Positions 54,676 through 63,753 of a DNA stretch of 64,000 bases are shown piece by piece (the first letter of the stretch is position 1; the number at the start of each line of letters is the position of its first letter). Below the pieces are notes generated by a model, which was given only the letters and a program-made list of their open reading frames with translations, had not been told where the DNA came from and ran no database searches. The stretch is from contig NZ_BAEO01000024.1 in assembly GCF_000314995.1 (NCBI RefSeq), positions 26,862 through 90,861 of the forward strand. The letters are read 5' to 3'. Source of the DNA: Paraglaciecola arctica BSs20135 (lineage in GTDB: Bacteria > Pseudomonadota > Gammaproteobacteria > Enterobacterales > Alteromonadaceae). The position numbers were made by a program, and so were the translations under genes.

Positions 54676-56787
54676 TTACTGAGCTATTAGGATTTTTGCA
54701 AAGCTCATTTTTAAGGCTTGTTCGATTTGTTTTTTGCCACTCAAGCTAAATTTTGCGGCAAGGCTTTGGTCCGTTATATTTTGTAATAATGCGGCTACCA
54801 ACAAGGCTTGTTCTTGTGTCGTTAAACTTAAAAGGCACGTTGGATTGTTTATCAGGTACTCTTTTAATAGTCTCTTGCAGGTAAAATAAGCCCGTTTCCC
54901 AATGGCAAATTGCTTAAGTGTTTCTATATTTTCACATGGACTTACTTTTGCCGTGGTTGCAAATAGTAGAATTTGCAAAATTAAATCTTCAGATAAGTAT
55001 TGAAAATTTTTATCCATTTGATAAAGCAATTCCTGGTGAAATTCTTTATGCATAAGGCCAGACATTTCCAATGCTCTATTTGTTAAAGGTTTAATACAAA
55101 TAGCACTGTGTTCACCACTTGATACTTCCGGCTTTACACTAAGTTTTGTGAGTAAAAAATCACGACTGTACCAAAACTTTAGGATGTCAGTATTACAGCC
55201 AAAAGACGTGGTTAAAAACTCAATATGTTGCTGTCTCGCCTGTTGCTCTACATATTTAATTAATTGTTTACCCAGCGCTTTTCGCTGATGTTCAGGGGCT
55301 ATCGCAATTCTACTAATACGCCATTGTTGAGCTAATAGAAAGGGGCTCATGTTATAAGAGGACGAGAGGTTTTGTGCAACTAAATGTCCTTTTACTCTTC
55401 TGCTACAATCAGCAATATTGGCGGCAAGTTCACTAAAACAATTGCCTCCTTCTTCGACTATTTGCGCCACGCCAATCAAATCGACACCTCTGCTCAATAT
55501 AAAACATTCTATTTCAGGAGCATCTAATAAACGTTGTAAGTCGTCTTGGCTGGTTTGATAGTGGGCGTCGATTAATAAACTAAAGATACTCGCGAGTAAA
55601 TTTTTGTCGCTGGATAATTGTGCCTTTGATACGTGCTGACAGTTAATGGTCTGGTCCATCGACTCAATATTTTGAATACTGTGCGACATATTTTGGAACA
55701 TTGTATTGAACCAGAATTGTTCTAATGTGTCGTGTTTATACCAGCGGATCGGTTGTATCATATGGACTGTTTTGAAATTGGGTTTCAATAGTGCGAGTTG
55801 CTTTATAAAACGCATTTCAAAGCCTCGACCACTGCCTTCATATCCGTGAACTGTAGAGCTAAATACAACCCGCGTAAATTTTTCAGCAAGTTTATTTAGT
55901 ATATTTACAGGAATTGCAGAGGCTTCGTCTATTAACAACAAATCTACTTTAGATCCATCTTCTAATAAGATATCTATGGGTTTAAAGGTTAATGAACTCG
56001 TCTGATATATCACGCTATTTTTAGTTACAAGAGCATCAGGTAATAAGCGTTTAATATGAAAAAACACCTGTTCGACAGTATGAATGTGGGGTGCAGTTAG
56101 GCATATCGTTTTTGCAGATATTTGCATTAATTTAGCTGCTGCTATTCCTAACGCTGAAGATTTGCCTCGGCCTCTATCAGCGGTTAATACTAAGGGGCGA
56201 TTTCTGTGTCCTTGAGCGACACTGCAGATACTTTTTACGGCTAGTTCTTGCTCGCGATATCGGTCATTATTCGAACTTTCTTCAACAACAATTGCCTGAC
56301 CAAAAAATTTATCTTTAGACAACATAGCGACAGAACTATCTTCATTAAATGCAGATACTAAGTGTCTAATAAAATAGCTAGGTGTATGTTTGTTTTGGTA
56401 ACCATAAGAAATACGATTAATTTTTTCTGGATCAGCATAGTTTGGCCATTCAGATAATTCAGGACATAGAATAACCATTAATCCATTAGCCTTTACTGTG
56501 CCACTTAACGCCATAGCTGCATTGGCTCTAAATCCACTAAAGCAATCTAATACAATCCAGTCATATTCGTGCCCTAATTTAGAACGGTAGTCTTTAATCT
56601 CAACGTTATGGTAATTAGTTTGGGTTTCTCCTATCCATAAAGTACTTTGTATATCCTGATCATCTAATAAGCTAATCGCAGCGTTTTTTACCCAATCTTC
56701 TCGACCTGTTATGACTAACAATTGTCTGTGACATAACTTTGACTGACGTTGTTGAAACCAACGGAATAGCTGCTCAGGTAAATTCAC
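54676..56787 (-). CDS. tmcA: TmcA, tRNA(Met) cytidine acetyltransferase
   Basis: A protein of 703 residues. An N-terminal domain is followed by a helicase-like ATPase module with Walker A TADRGRGKSS and Walker B DLLLIDEASAIP. The GNAT acetyltransferase domain has QQWRISRIAIAPEHQRKALGKQLIKYVE, and there is a C-terminal helical part. TmcA makes N4-acetylcytidine at the wobble position of elongator tRNA-Met, using ATP and acetyl-CoA. The length is close to that of E. coli TmcA (671). Confidence 0.95.
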   Translation of the reverse strand: MNLPEQLFRWFQQRQSKLCHRQLLVITGREDWVKNAAISLLDDQDIQSTLWIGETQTNYHNVEIKDYRSKLGHEYDWIVLDCFSGFRANAAMALSGTVKANGLMVILCPELSEWPNYADPEKINRISYGYQNKHTPSYFIRHLVSAFNEDSSVAMLSKDKFFGQAIVVEESSNNDRYREQELAVKSICSVAQGHRNRPLVLTADRGRGKSSALGIAAAKLMQISAKTICLTAPHIHTVEQVFFHIKRLLPDALVTKNSVIYQTSSLTFKPIDILLEDGSKVDLLLIDEASAIPVNILNKLAEKFTRVVFSSTVHGYEGSGRGFEMRFIKQLALLKPNFKTVHMIQPIRWYKHDTLEQFWFNTMFQNMSHSIQNIESMDQTINCQHVSKAQLSSDKNLLASIFSLLIDAHYQTSQDDLQRLLDAPEIECFILSRGVDLIGVAQIVEEGGNCFSELAANIADCSRRVKGHLVAQNLSSSYNMSPFLLAQQWRISRIAIAPEHQRKALGKQLIKYVEQQARQQHIEFLTTSFGCNTDILKFWYSRDFLLTKLSVKPEVSSGEHSAICIKPLTNRALEMSGLMHKEFHQELLYQMDKNFQYLSEDLILQILLFATTAKVSPCENIETLKQFAIGKRAYFTCKRLLKEYLINNPTCLLSLTTQEQALLVAALLQNITDQSLAAKFSLSGKKQIEQALKMSFAKILIAQ

Positions 56788-56981
56788 AAAAATTCTTATT
56801 TAAGAGGGTTGGATATTATCCGCTAGTGTAAGCAAACTAACTTAAGAATACGAATGTGGTTTTGCATTATCCTTGTATTTACTTTGATACAATTCAACTG
56901 AGGATCCCCTTATCTAATATGAAATACTTGTTTCTAAGCAGATGTATAAATTAAATTGTTATTAATTCAGAGGATAAAAAA

Positions 56982-57833
56982 TTGGTACTTAGAGTTGTTT
57001 TACTTATTACTATAAACTTTTTAATAGCCTGCAGTTCATCGGCTACTAGTACTGATGATTATATCGTTGTAGCAGAGAGTGATTTGCCTGATGAGCTGAA
57101 AGAAACTTCCGGCCTTTACTGCCCAGAGGTTGGTTCAGCTTATACTGTCAATGATTCTGGGAATAAGCCTATTATTTACAAAATCGACCACGCTGGGCGA
57201 ATTATAGGTAAAACCATTGTTGCTTCTAAAAATACAGATTGGGAAGCATTGACTGGAGATAGCGAACATTTTTATATCGGTGATGTGGGTAACAATAATG
57301 GCAAGCGAAAGTTTGTTCAGATCCATGGCGTGGATAAACAAAACGGTAAAACCGAGGGAAATGTCTCAACAATGTCGCTATTTTATAGTAATAACGATGT
57401 TAAAAATAATGAGTATCTCAATCATGACTTTGATGCAGAAACATTGATTAGTGTTGATGATAGCCTGTTTTTATTTTCTAAGAGTTGGAAAACTGGCACC
57501 TTATTTATTTACCAAGTAAATAAAACCCAGGCTGAGCAGTTTGTAGAACATATAAGTGAGGTTAAAGGGCTACCTGGTATTATTACAGGTGGTGATTTTG
57601 ACCGCAAAAACAGTAGATTTATTTTGGTTGGGTATGGTGCACAGTTGCTGGGGCGTATTACCCCCTTTATTGTTATTCTTAATAGGGATTTTACTTTGCA
57701 GACGTCTTTCGAACTTTCTGGTTACGGACAAGTAGAAGGGGTATGCGTGTCGTCAAATGGAGAAGTTTGGTTTACCCAGGAAAGTTCTTTATTATCCAAA
57801 CACAAACTAGTCAAATTAAAAGTAACTAAATAA
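56982..57833 (+). CDS. Putative lipoprotein, beta-propeller-like, unknown function
   Basis: A protein of 283 residues with an N-terminal signal ending in the lipobox LIAC (Cys17). The remainder shows repeated strands with motifs such as ETSGLYCP, WEALTGDSEHFYIGDVGNN and GGDFDRKNSRFILVGYG, suggesting a small beta-propeller of the SdiA-regulated/YjiK kind. I cannot assign a function. The start is TTG 56982 with GAGG at 56971-56974. The TPP riboswitch lies about 100 bases downstream and belongs to the next operon. Confidence 0.6.
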   Translation: MVLRVVLLITINFLIACSSSATSTDDYIVVAESDLPDELKETSGLYCPEVGSAYTVNDSGNKPIIYKIDHAGRIIGKTIVASKNTDWEALTGDSEHFYIGDVGNNNGKRKFVQIHGVDKQNGKTEGNVSTMSLFYSNNDVKNNEYLNHDFDAETLISVDDSLFLFSKSWKTGTLFIYQVNKTQAEQFVEHISEVKGLPGIITGGDFDRKNSRFILVGYGAQLLGRITPFIVILNRDFTLQTSFELSGYGQVEGVCVSSNGEVWFTQESSLLSKHKLVKLKVTK

Positions 57834-57934
57834 ATACTATTTTGCTCTTACAAATTACCATTCATCTATTGCGAAGGTCTATTTGCCTGTTACACTGCGT
57901 CCGCTAAATACGAGGTAGAACAACTGTATTTAGC

Positions 57935-58021
57935 AACCAAGGGGAGCCATTTGGCTGAGATTTGAGGAAAGACTCATCAACCCTTATACCTGATCCGGAT
58001 AATGCCGGCGTAGGAATGGTA
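57935..58021 (+). promoter_or_regulatory. TPP (thiamine pyrophosphate) riboswitch
   Basis: It carries the conserved THI elements: GGGGAGCC (57941-57948), GGCTGAGA (57953-57960), ACCCTTATACCTGATC-CGG, and ATGCCGGCGTAGG. Closing bases ACCA (57936-57939) and TGGT (58017-58020) form P1. A hairpin GGATCT (58055-58060)/AGATCC (58079-58084) overlaps the GAAGAG ribosome-binding site before the next ATG, so translation control (or weak termination) is likely. It controls the thiamine uptake operon that follows. Confidence 0.95.
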
Positions 58022-58090
58022 AGACACTTATCCCCATTTACCTGCCGTAAACCCGGATCTTTTCAACTCATACTGAAGAGATCCTTTTAA

Positions 58091-60214
58091 ATGAAATTTA
58101 GTAAAAAGCCACTGGCTAGCTTAATCAGCCTATGTTTAATCAATTCTTATGTATCTGCGCAAAATATTGATACTCAACTTTCTGAGCAATCTGAGCAATC
58201 TGAGTTAGAACGTATTATTGTCCGAGGTGCATTGTCAGCCACACCTTTGTCCGAAATGGCGACCAGTATTTCTGTGCTAAATGAGCAAGCAATACAAGAT
58301 CGCCAAGCCCAGCACCTTGAAGATATATTAAATCGCGCTGCGAACGTTAACTTTGCTAGTGGCGCTAGCCGTGGACGTTTTGTGCAAATTCGTGGTATCG
58401 GTGAACGTAGTCAGTTTACCGATCCTATTAATCCTTCTGTTGGTTATCTAGTAGATGGTATCAATTATTCTGGATTGCTCGCTGGGGCAAGTACCTTTGA
58501 TATCGAGCAAGTTGAAATATTTAAAGGGCCTAACAGTGCGCGTTTTGGTGCCGATGGTCTTGCGGGTATGATCAATGTGCTAAGTAAGGATCCATCAGAG
58601 CAAACCAGTGTTAACGCTCAATTTGGTATGGCCAATTACGGTAGCTGGAATGTAGGAGCTGCAGTTGGCGGTGGGCTAAGCGATAGCGTAGATTATCGTT
58701 TATCGGTTCATCAAAACACCAGTGATGCCTTTGTGGAAAATACTTGGCTCGGTAGAGATGACACTAATGGTGTTGACGAGTTAACTGCAAGAGCCAAACT
58801 AAATTGGCAGGCGACTGACAAGTTATCTATTAAAACAGTCATTCACTTGATCGATGTGGATAATGCTTATGACACTTTTTCACTCGACAGAGACAGAACT
58901 ACCTTATCGGATGAGCCAGGCGTAGACACGCAAGAAAGTGAAGCTATTGGTGTAACCATAGATTATCAAGGTTTAGCTTGGGCTGATGTACAACTTCAGA
59001 GTAGCTTTATGCAAGCCGATCTTGCTTATGGATTTGATGAAGATTGGGGATATGTGGGTATAGCGCCCGGGTGGGAATATTCATCAACAGACTATTATTT
59101 TCGAGATCGTGAAGATAGTACTATTCAAGCAAAATTAATCAGTAAAAATAGTGAAGTTAATACTTGGGTTCTCGGATGGTACTTTGCCGACAAAAAAGAA
59201 GACTTAACACGTGAGTACACTTGGCTTTCCAATCCTTTTGAAAGTAGCGTAGCACGTATTGATAGCGCGTTATTTGGTCAATATAAATATGTTCTGTCTG
59301 ATACTCAGTGGTTAACAACCAGTTTACGCTTAGCGTCACAAAAATTTGATTATGACGATTCTAATCTTATTGACCAAGAAATTGATCATACTGACTGGGG
59401 GGCAGAGGTAAGTTATCACCAAAAAGCAGGTGATAATAGTATGCTCTACCTTAGTTTATTACGCAGTTATAAAATGGGCGGGGTCAATGGACAGGCACTG
59501 AGTAAGGCTGAGGATGATGATTTTGCCGATCTTCAATCATATATACTCAATAATGCCATTTTTGATGCTGAGTCCTTGGTAGGTCTAGAATTTGGCATAA
59601 AAGGTACCAACGACGACGGCAGTTTAGTCCTCGATTTTACAACCTTTTATCAAGAACGTAATGATGTGCAATATAAAAACTCTATTGTTGAAGGACAGTC
59701 ATTTGTCGACGTATATGATAACGCCGCCGATGGTAAAAATTATGGTATCGAAGTTAGCATAAATTATATGTTGTCAGACAATGTCGATGTTTTTACCAAT
59801 ATTGGTTACCTTAAAACCGAGATCAATGGCATTACCCGTCGCGATGGTGATGTTACTGAGACTATTAACGAAAGAGAACAAGCCCATGCACCTAGTTATC
59901 ATATCAATGCCGGTCTAAATTGGCGCGTTGCCGATAACCTAAACTGGTTAATCGAATTTGATGCCAAAGATGAGTTCTTTTATTCATTTAGCCATGATCA
60001 ACAATCAGACAATATCTTCATCGCCCATACTAGCCTAGATTACCAAATCGAAAATTGGCAGGTTAGTTTATATGCTCGTAATTTGTTTGATAAACAATAC
60101 GCCAATCGTGGATTTTACTTTGGAAACGATCCCCGAGACGAGTATGAAGGCCATTTATATGAACAGTTTGGTGAGCCTCGCCGTGTAGGTATCAACTTTA
60201 AATATCAATATTAA
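58091..60214 (+). CDS. TonB-dependent receptor for thiamine
   Basis: A protein of 707 residues. It has a signal peptide (ending SYVSA), a TonB-box-like ERIIVRG, a plug domain (LEDILNRAANVNFASGASRGRFVQIRG, VEIFKGPNSARFGADGLAG) and a 22-strand barrel ending in the aromatic NFKYQY. The substrate is inferred from the TPP riboswitch upstream and the thiamine genes downstream. It would be powered by a TonB system such as the one at 47523-52472. SEQSEQSE at residues 31-38 is a small tandem repeat. Confidence 0.92.
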   Translation: MKFSKKPLASLISLCLINSYVSAQNIDTQLSEQSEQSELERIIVRGALSATPLSEMATSISVLNEQAIQDRQAQHLEDILNRAANVNFASGASRGRFVQIRGIGERSQFTDPINPSVGYLVDGINYSGLLAGASTFDIEQVEIFKGPNSARFGADGLAGMINVLSKDPSEQTSVNAQFGMANYGSWNVGAAVGGGLSDSVDYRLSVHQNTSDAFVENTWLGRDDTNGVDELTARAKLNWQATDKLSIKTVIHLIDVDNAYDTFSLDRDRTTLSDEPGVDTQESEAIGVTIDYQGLAWADVQLQSSFMQADLAYGFDEDWGYVGIAPGWEYSSTDYYFRDREDSTIQAKLISKNSEVNTWVLGWYFADKKEDLTREYTWLSNPFESSVARIDSALFGQYKYVLSDTQWLTTSLRLASQKFDYDDSNLIDQEIDHTDWGAEVSYHQKAGDNSMLYLSLLRSYKMGGVNGQALSKAEDDDFADLQSYILNNAIFDAESLVGLEFGIKGTNDDGSLVLDFTTFYQERNDVQYKNSIVEGQSFVDVYDNAADGKNYGIEVSINYMLSDNVDVFTNIGYLKTEINGITRRDGDVTETINEREQAHAPSYHINAGLNWRVADNLNWLIEFDAKDEFFYSFSHDQQSDNIFIAHTSLDYQIENWQVSLYARNLFDKQYANRGFYFGNDPRDEYEGHLYEQFGEPRRVGINFKYQY

Positions 60215-60273
60215 TAACGATATACCAAGCCGGAGCTGACTTATCACTCCGGCTGTAATCATAAGGAATCAAG

Positions 60274-60531
60274 ATGAAATTAGTTGTCGAAATATCCATG
60301 TATCCTCTCAAAGAACAGTACATAGAGCCCATTCAGGAGTTTATTGATCGTTTAAATACTCATGAGAGTCTCAAGGTAGTGACGTCTGCCACTAGCACTT
60401 TAGTGAGCGGGGATTATCTACCCACAATGCAATTGTTAGCCGAAGAAATGCAACGTAGTCATCAAAAAGTAGGACAAGCCATATTTGTCTGCAAGTTTTT
60501 AAATGGCGATAAAATGAGTACTGAAATTTAA
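60274..60531 (+). CDS. Small thiamine-binding protein (MTH1187/YkoF family)
   Basis: A protein of 85 residues starting MKLVVEISMYPLKEQYIEPIQEFIDRL, typical of the thiamine-binding PF01910-type family. It has no signal peptide, so it acts in the cytoplasm, probably binding thiamine or its precursor. Its stop overlaps the next start (TAATG). AAGGAA precedes the ATG. Confidence 0.85.
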   Translation: MKLVVEISMYPLKEQYIEPIQEFIDRLNTHESLKVVTSATSTLVSGDYLPTMQLLAEEMQRSHQKVGQAIFVCKFLNGDKMSTEI

Positions 60532-61136
60532 TGGAAAGTTTTCTAGGGCAACTAGCGGCGACATCTTTTTTGGAGGGCATTGCGGTTGCTTTAGCTTTGG
60601 CTTATGTGTGGTTGGCGGCGAGAAAAAATATCTGGTGTTGGCCATGTGCTTTACTGAGTACAGGAATTTATACTTGGTTGTTTTGGAGTGTGTCTTTACC
60701 TTTTCATACTGGGCTGAATTTCTACTATTTAATTATGGCTGTTTATGGCTTGATAAAGTGGCGTAATAATCCTGCAGATACTTTTTCTGTGCAAAGCTGG
60801 TCAATATCCCGGCATGTGATATGTATTACAGGGCTGACTATTGGAGCCCTGACATTAAGCCATTTTGCCAGTAGAGTGCTGGATGCAAACTATATACATC
60901 TAGATGCATTTATAACGGTTTTTAGTGTTTTTACAACTGTGCTTGTAGCCCATAAAGTACGAGAGAATTGGTTATACTGGATTGTCATTAATCTGTTTGC
61001 TGCCTACCTTTATTTTGCCAAAGATTTAGCTTTAACAGGGATCTTATTTGTATGTTATACCGGCTTTGCAGTATATGGTTTTATTCAATGGCGAATAGCA
61101 CCCGTTAAAGTAAAAGGCCAAGCAGATACAATATGA
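60531..61136 (+). CDS. pnuT: PnuT, PnuC-family thiamine transporter
   Basis: A protein of 201 residues with about seven membrane segments and the PnuC-family features ALAYVWLAARKNIWCWPCALLSTGIYTWLFW and NFYYLIMAVYGLIKWR. PnuC-family members take up vitamins that are trapped by phosphorylation; under a TPP riboswitch the substrate is thiamine. The next gene is a kinase, which fits the trapping mechanism. It overlaps neighbours on both sides. Confidence 0.9.
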   Translation: MESFLGQLAATSFLEGIAVALALAYVWLAARKNIWCWPCALLSTGIYTWLFWSVSLPFHTGLNFYYLIMAVYGLIKWRNNPADTFSVQSWSISRHVICITGLTIGALTLSHFASRVLDANYIHLDAFITVFSVFTTVLVAHKVRENWLYWIVINLFAAYLYFAKDLALTGILFVCYTGFAVYGFIQWRIAPVKVKGQADTI

Positions 61137-61924
61137 ACGACTTAAAGGTTATGCTGGAAGCTGAGCTAAAAGAATTAGATTTTATCCAGTCGGACTTTTA
61201 CCTCAAAGCTTTTAATGGCGGGACAGTAAATAGTAGTTATCGCCTTGAAACATCTAACAATCGTTATTTTGTAAAAACCTTTGAGTCAGATGAAATTACG
61301 ATATTAGACAGAAAAAAACTCTTCGATGTTCAACGTGAACTTGCGGTTAAGGAGCTTGCAGTAACACCAATCTATCTATCTAAGTCATGTAGTTTTCAAA
61401 TTGATCAATGGTTTGATTCACCAACCTTAGATCAAGTTGATTTATCTAACCGCATTATCACCAAAAGCTTAGCGTCTGCACTATCAAAATTACATAACAC
61501 TAAGATAGATGCGCCGGAGCTAGATTTACCTAGGCAATGGCAACATTATATAAGTCTGATTGATGTGTCTCTTAGCATTTCAGAACAGCAAACATTAGAG
61601 AATTATGCGGCTATATGGCATCAAGCCTGCTCGACTAAAACAGTGTTTTGTCACAATGATTTGGCTTTATCCCATGTTACCCATACTCAGCCTAACAAAA
61701 TTTTTGATTGGGAATACTGTGCCATATCTTGCCCCTATTTTGATCTGGCATCATGTATTGCTGTAAATGGTTTAAGTGCAACAGATGAAGCAAGCTTATG
61801 CGCATATTATTCTGAAGAAAGTGAACAACTGTTATCAGAAGTGATTGCCAAAGTCACTATTATGAGACCCCTTGTGGAATTAACTAATAAGCTTTGGTAT
61901 GAGGCTGCTCGTAAATTATCTTAA
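61133..61924 (+). CDS. Phosphotransferase, probable thiamine kinase
   Basis: A protein of 263 residues of the aminoglycoside/choline kinase fold: an N-terminal nucleotide-binding region (FNGGTVNSSYRLETSNNRYFVKTF), the catalytic loop CHNDLALSHVTH and the metal-binding DWEYCAISCPYFDLA. It resembles ThiK. Its place after pnuT supports thiamine as substrate. It overlaps pnuT by four bases (ATGA). No terminator is clear after it. Confidence 0.85.
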   Translation: MNDLKVMLEAELKELDFIQSDFYLKAFNGGTVNSSYRLETSNNRYFVKTFESDEITILDRKKLFDVQRELAVKELAVTPIYLSKSCSFQIDQWFDSPTLDQVDLSNRIITKSLASALSKLHNTKIDAPELDLPRQWQHYISLIDVSLSISEQQTLENYAAIWHQACSTKTVFCHNDLALSHVTHTQPNKIFDWEYCAISCPYFDLASCIAVNGLSATDEASLCAYYSEESEQLLSEVIAKVTIMRPLVELTNKLWYEAARKLS

Positions 61925-62021
61925 TAGCCCTTGCTGAATCCAGCATTTTGCGATTTTTTGGATTTATAGCTCATTAAATGTGCAGTTGATCGTTAGATGT
62001 CTATAGTAAAAGCAAAATCAC

Positions 62022-62049
62022 TTTACCTTTCGCTTCCCGTCAGTATAAT
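62022..62049 (+). promoter_or_regulatory. Promoter of tRNA-Trp
   Basis: TTTACC (62022-62027), 16 bases, TATAAT (62044-62049), with a GC-rich discriminator after it. The tRNA begins 14 bases after the -10. Confidence 0.6.
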
Positions 62050-62062
62050 TCAGGCCGTCAGC

Positions 62063-62139
62063 AGGGGTGTAGTTCCAATTGGTAGAACAGCGGTCTCCAA
62101 AACCGATGGTTGGGGGTTCGAATCCCTCCACCCCTGCCA
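62063..62139 (+). tRNA. tRNA-Trp (anticodon CCA)
   Basis: 77 bases including CCA. The acceptor AGGGGTG pairs with CACCCCT, discriminator G. The anticodon loop CTCCAAA gives CCA. The D-loop has one base more than E. coli tRNA-Trp. The last 19 bases recur further downstream (62370-62391). Confidence 0.97.
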
Positions 62140-62391
62140 AATAATTAAAAATCAACCTGAGTAGATCTTTGGTTGAAAAGTAAAACGTGATTGTGAAGGG
62201 GGAGGGTGAGAACGCCCACGGGGTTGACTAATTTTTCTGGAATAAATTAGAACATGCGGAGCATGGCCTCGAAGGGGTGTAAGGCAGGAAGCTTGGAATA
62301 CAAATCGTCTGGAACGATTTGAACCGCAACAGCGCCGCTTGCGGTCAGTTACATGGATGTCACTGAGGTAATCCCTCCACCCTTGCCAAAT
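62121..62391 (+). repeat. tRNA-Trp 3'-end direct repeat flanking a hairpin-rich cassette
   Basis: The 22 bases at 62121-62142 (the last 19 of tRNA-Trp plus AAT-type flank) recur at 62370-62391 with one difference (C to T). The unit length is 249 bases. The DNA between forms at least five consecutive hairpins: 62228-62250, 62253-62265, 62302-62320 (loop CTGGA), 62323-62345 and 62346-62365. The design is like the 178-base repeats of E. coli tyrT, which also begin with the tRNA 3' end. No protein gene is supported inside. Confidence 0.75.
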
Positions 62392-62451
62392 TTTCTTATA
62401 CGCGTTTTTAAATCGCAACTTATCTCATTAAATTCATGCTAATCTGTTGAA

Positions 62452-62952
62452 ATGGAAAATACTTCTCATCTTGTCTTAAGTGATTATCAACGCGCTATTT
62501 TGAATGAAATGGGCGTATCCTCATGGCAGTTAGCTAATGAACAACAGGCTCAAGTAGAAGTCGAAAAGCAACCCCTTAAAGCGATTGCTGCCTTGTCTAA
62601 AGTAAAATCAAAAGAAGATGCCCTAGCCAAGTTGCAACAACTCAAAGTGCAAACGCAAACTAGCGAAGCTACTGAGTCTGTGTTAGTAACCTTTTCAAAA
62701 AGCGATGCCAAACTGCCAATGTTTACCGATGTATTAATAGCGTTGGGTTTGGATGCTAAACAACAAAAGCATATTTCAACAGATGACTTGAGTCATTATT
62801 CGAATTATCCCTTGTGTTGGTCACAAGGTGAAAAGGTTAACTTGTCTGATAAACAACTTATTACCCCAACTTTATCTGCGTTAAATGACCCTGATATCAA
62901 AAAGCAACTTTGGCAGCAATTACTAGGTGCCTTATCTCTTGAAAAAAATTAA
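62452..62952 (+). CDS. holD: HolD, DNA polymerase III psi subunit
   Basis: A protein of 166 residues. The N-terminus (LSDYQRAILNEMGVSSWQLA) matches the chi-binding start of psi, and the C-terminal half (FTDVLIALGLDAKQQKHI, then CWSQGE and LNDPDIKKQLWQQL) matches E. coli HolD. Between them is an extra Lys/Gln-rich region (about residues 40-75). Psi links chi to the clamp loader. rimI follows after 25 bases, the standard holD-rimI pair. Confidence 0.88.
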   Translation: MENTSHLVLSDYQRAILNEMGVSSWQLANEQQAQVEVEKQPLKAIAALSKVKSKEDALAKLQQLKVQTQTSEATESVLVTFSKSDAKLPMFTDVLIALGLDAKQQKHISTDDLSHYSNYPLCWSQGEKVNLSDKQLITPTLSALNDPDIKKQLWQQLLGALSLEKN

Positions 62953-62977
62953 CTAAATAACTGACACCATAAGTTCG

Positions 62978-63424
62978 ATGAAACCACAATTTTCCCCCTT
63001 AACAATTCAAAATAGTGATCCGTATTTTGAATTGCATAAACAAGGACAGTATTCACCTTGGTCCCGCAAGATATTTGAAGACTGTTTAACTAAGCCTTAT
63101 TTTGCTTATTCACTCGACCATGATAATCAGCCATTAGGTTATTACATTGCTATGACAGTATTAGATGAAGTGACATTGATGGATATTGTGGTCAGTTCTG
63201 CCCATCAAGGTAATGGTTTTGGCAAATCCTTATTGCAACACCTTTTGGATCACTGTAACCAAAATAATATTCAACAAATTTGGTTAGAAGTGCGTGAGTC
63301 AAATGCAGCAGCAATCAACCTTTATGACAATGCCGGTTTTATTTTGGTTGAACAGAGAGTGAATTATTACCCCAGCGCAAAAGGTAAAGAAGATGCTTTG
63401 ATTATGTGTTGTTACTTAGGATAA
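62978..63424 (+). CDS. rimI: RimI, ribosomal protein S18 alanine N-acetyltransferase
   Basis: A protein of 148 residues with a GNAT fold. Motifs are YSPWSRKIFEDC, the acetyl-CoA-binding stretch VVSSAHQGNGFGKSLLQHLLDHC and LEVRESNAAAINLYDNAGF, then RVNYYPSAKGKEDALIM. These match E. coli RimI throughout. It acetylates the N-terminal alanine of S18. It lies downstream of holD. Confidence 0.95.
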   Translation: MKPQFSPLTIQNSDPYFELHKQGQYSPWSRKIFEDCLTKPYFAYSLDHDNQPLGYYIAMTVLDEVTLMDIVVSSAHQGNGFGKSLLQHLLDHCNQNNIQQIWLEVRESNAAAINLYDNAGFILVEQRVNYYPSAKGKEDALIMCCYLG

Positions 63425-63498
63425 AAGTGAAATTTGAATAATTAAGAATGTTATCAGAATAAGGGGGAAGGAGAGGGGGACAAGCCCCCAAATAAAAC

Positions 63499-63753
63499 TT
63501 ATCGTCGTGCAGCCGTAACATTTAGAGTTTCAGTGTTGTCTTGACGATCAACCGCTAATTTCACAAACTTAGATGAGTTGTAGTTACAGCCCACACACAT
63601 AGCGATAAATTGGTTCATACTCGGCGCACCGATATTTTTTTCCCAATTTTCGTAAGTTTTGCGGGTTTTTACGTTAGCAAGTTTTGCCATTTTAACTGTA
63701 GTTAACCCAGCATCAAGTCGCATTTTTCTTAAGTCAGCACCATTAATATACAT
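63499..63753 (-). CDS. Small XRE-type helix-turn-helix protein
   Basis: A protein of 84 residues. Its first 55 residues resemble a Cro/CI-type helix-turn-helix (GADLRKMRLDAGLTTVKMAKLANVKTRKTYENWEK), with the SLANVKTRKTYENWE-like region as recognition part. The rest is short and unmatched. It is probably a DNA-binding regulator of unknown target. It stands alone and is convergent with rimI. Confidence 0.65.
   Translation of the reverse strand: MYINGADLRKMRLDAGLTTVKMAKLANVKTRKTYENWEKNIGAPSMNQFIAMCVGCNYNSSKFVKLAVDRQDNTETLNVTAARR

Noticed and set aside
62152..62418. 88-codon minus-strand ORF, arginine-rich, over the tRNA-Trp cassette
   Set aside because: It is formed by the hairpin DNA and the tRNA-end repeat. 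E. coli tyrT encodes a basic peptide, but on the tRNA strand, so the parallel does not support this ORF.
63475..63489. GGGGG/CCCCC hairpin after rimI as a terminator
   Set aside because: No T-run on either side; it may be a chance pairing in a purine-rich stretch.
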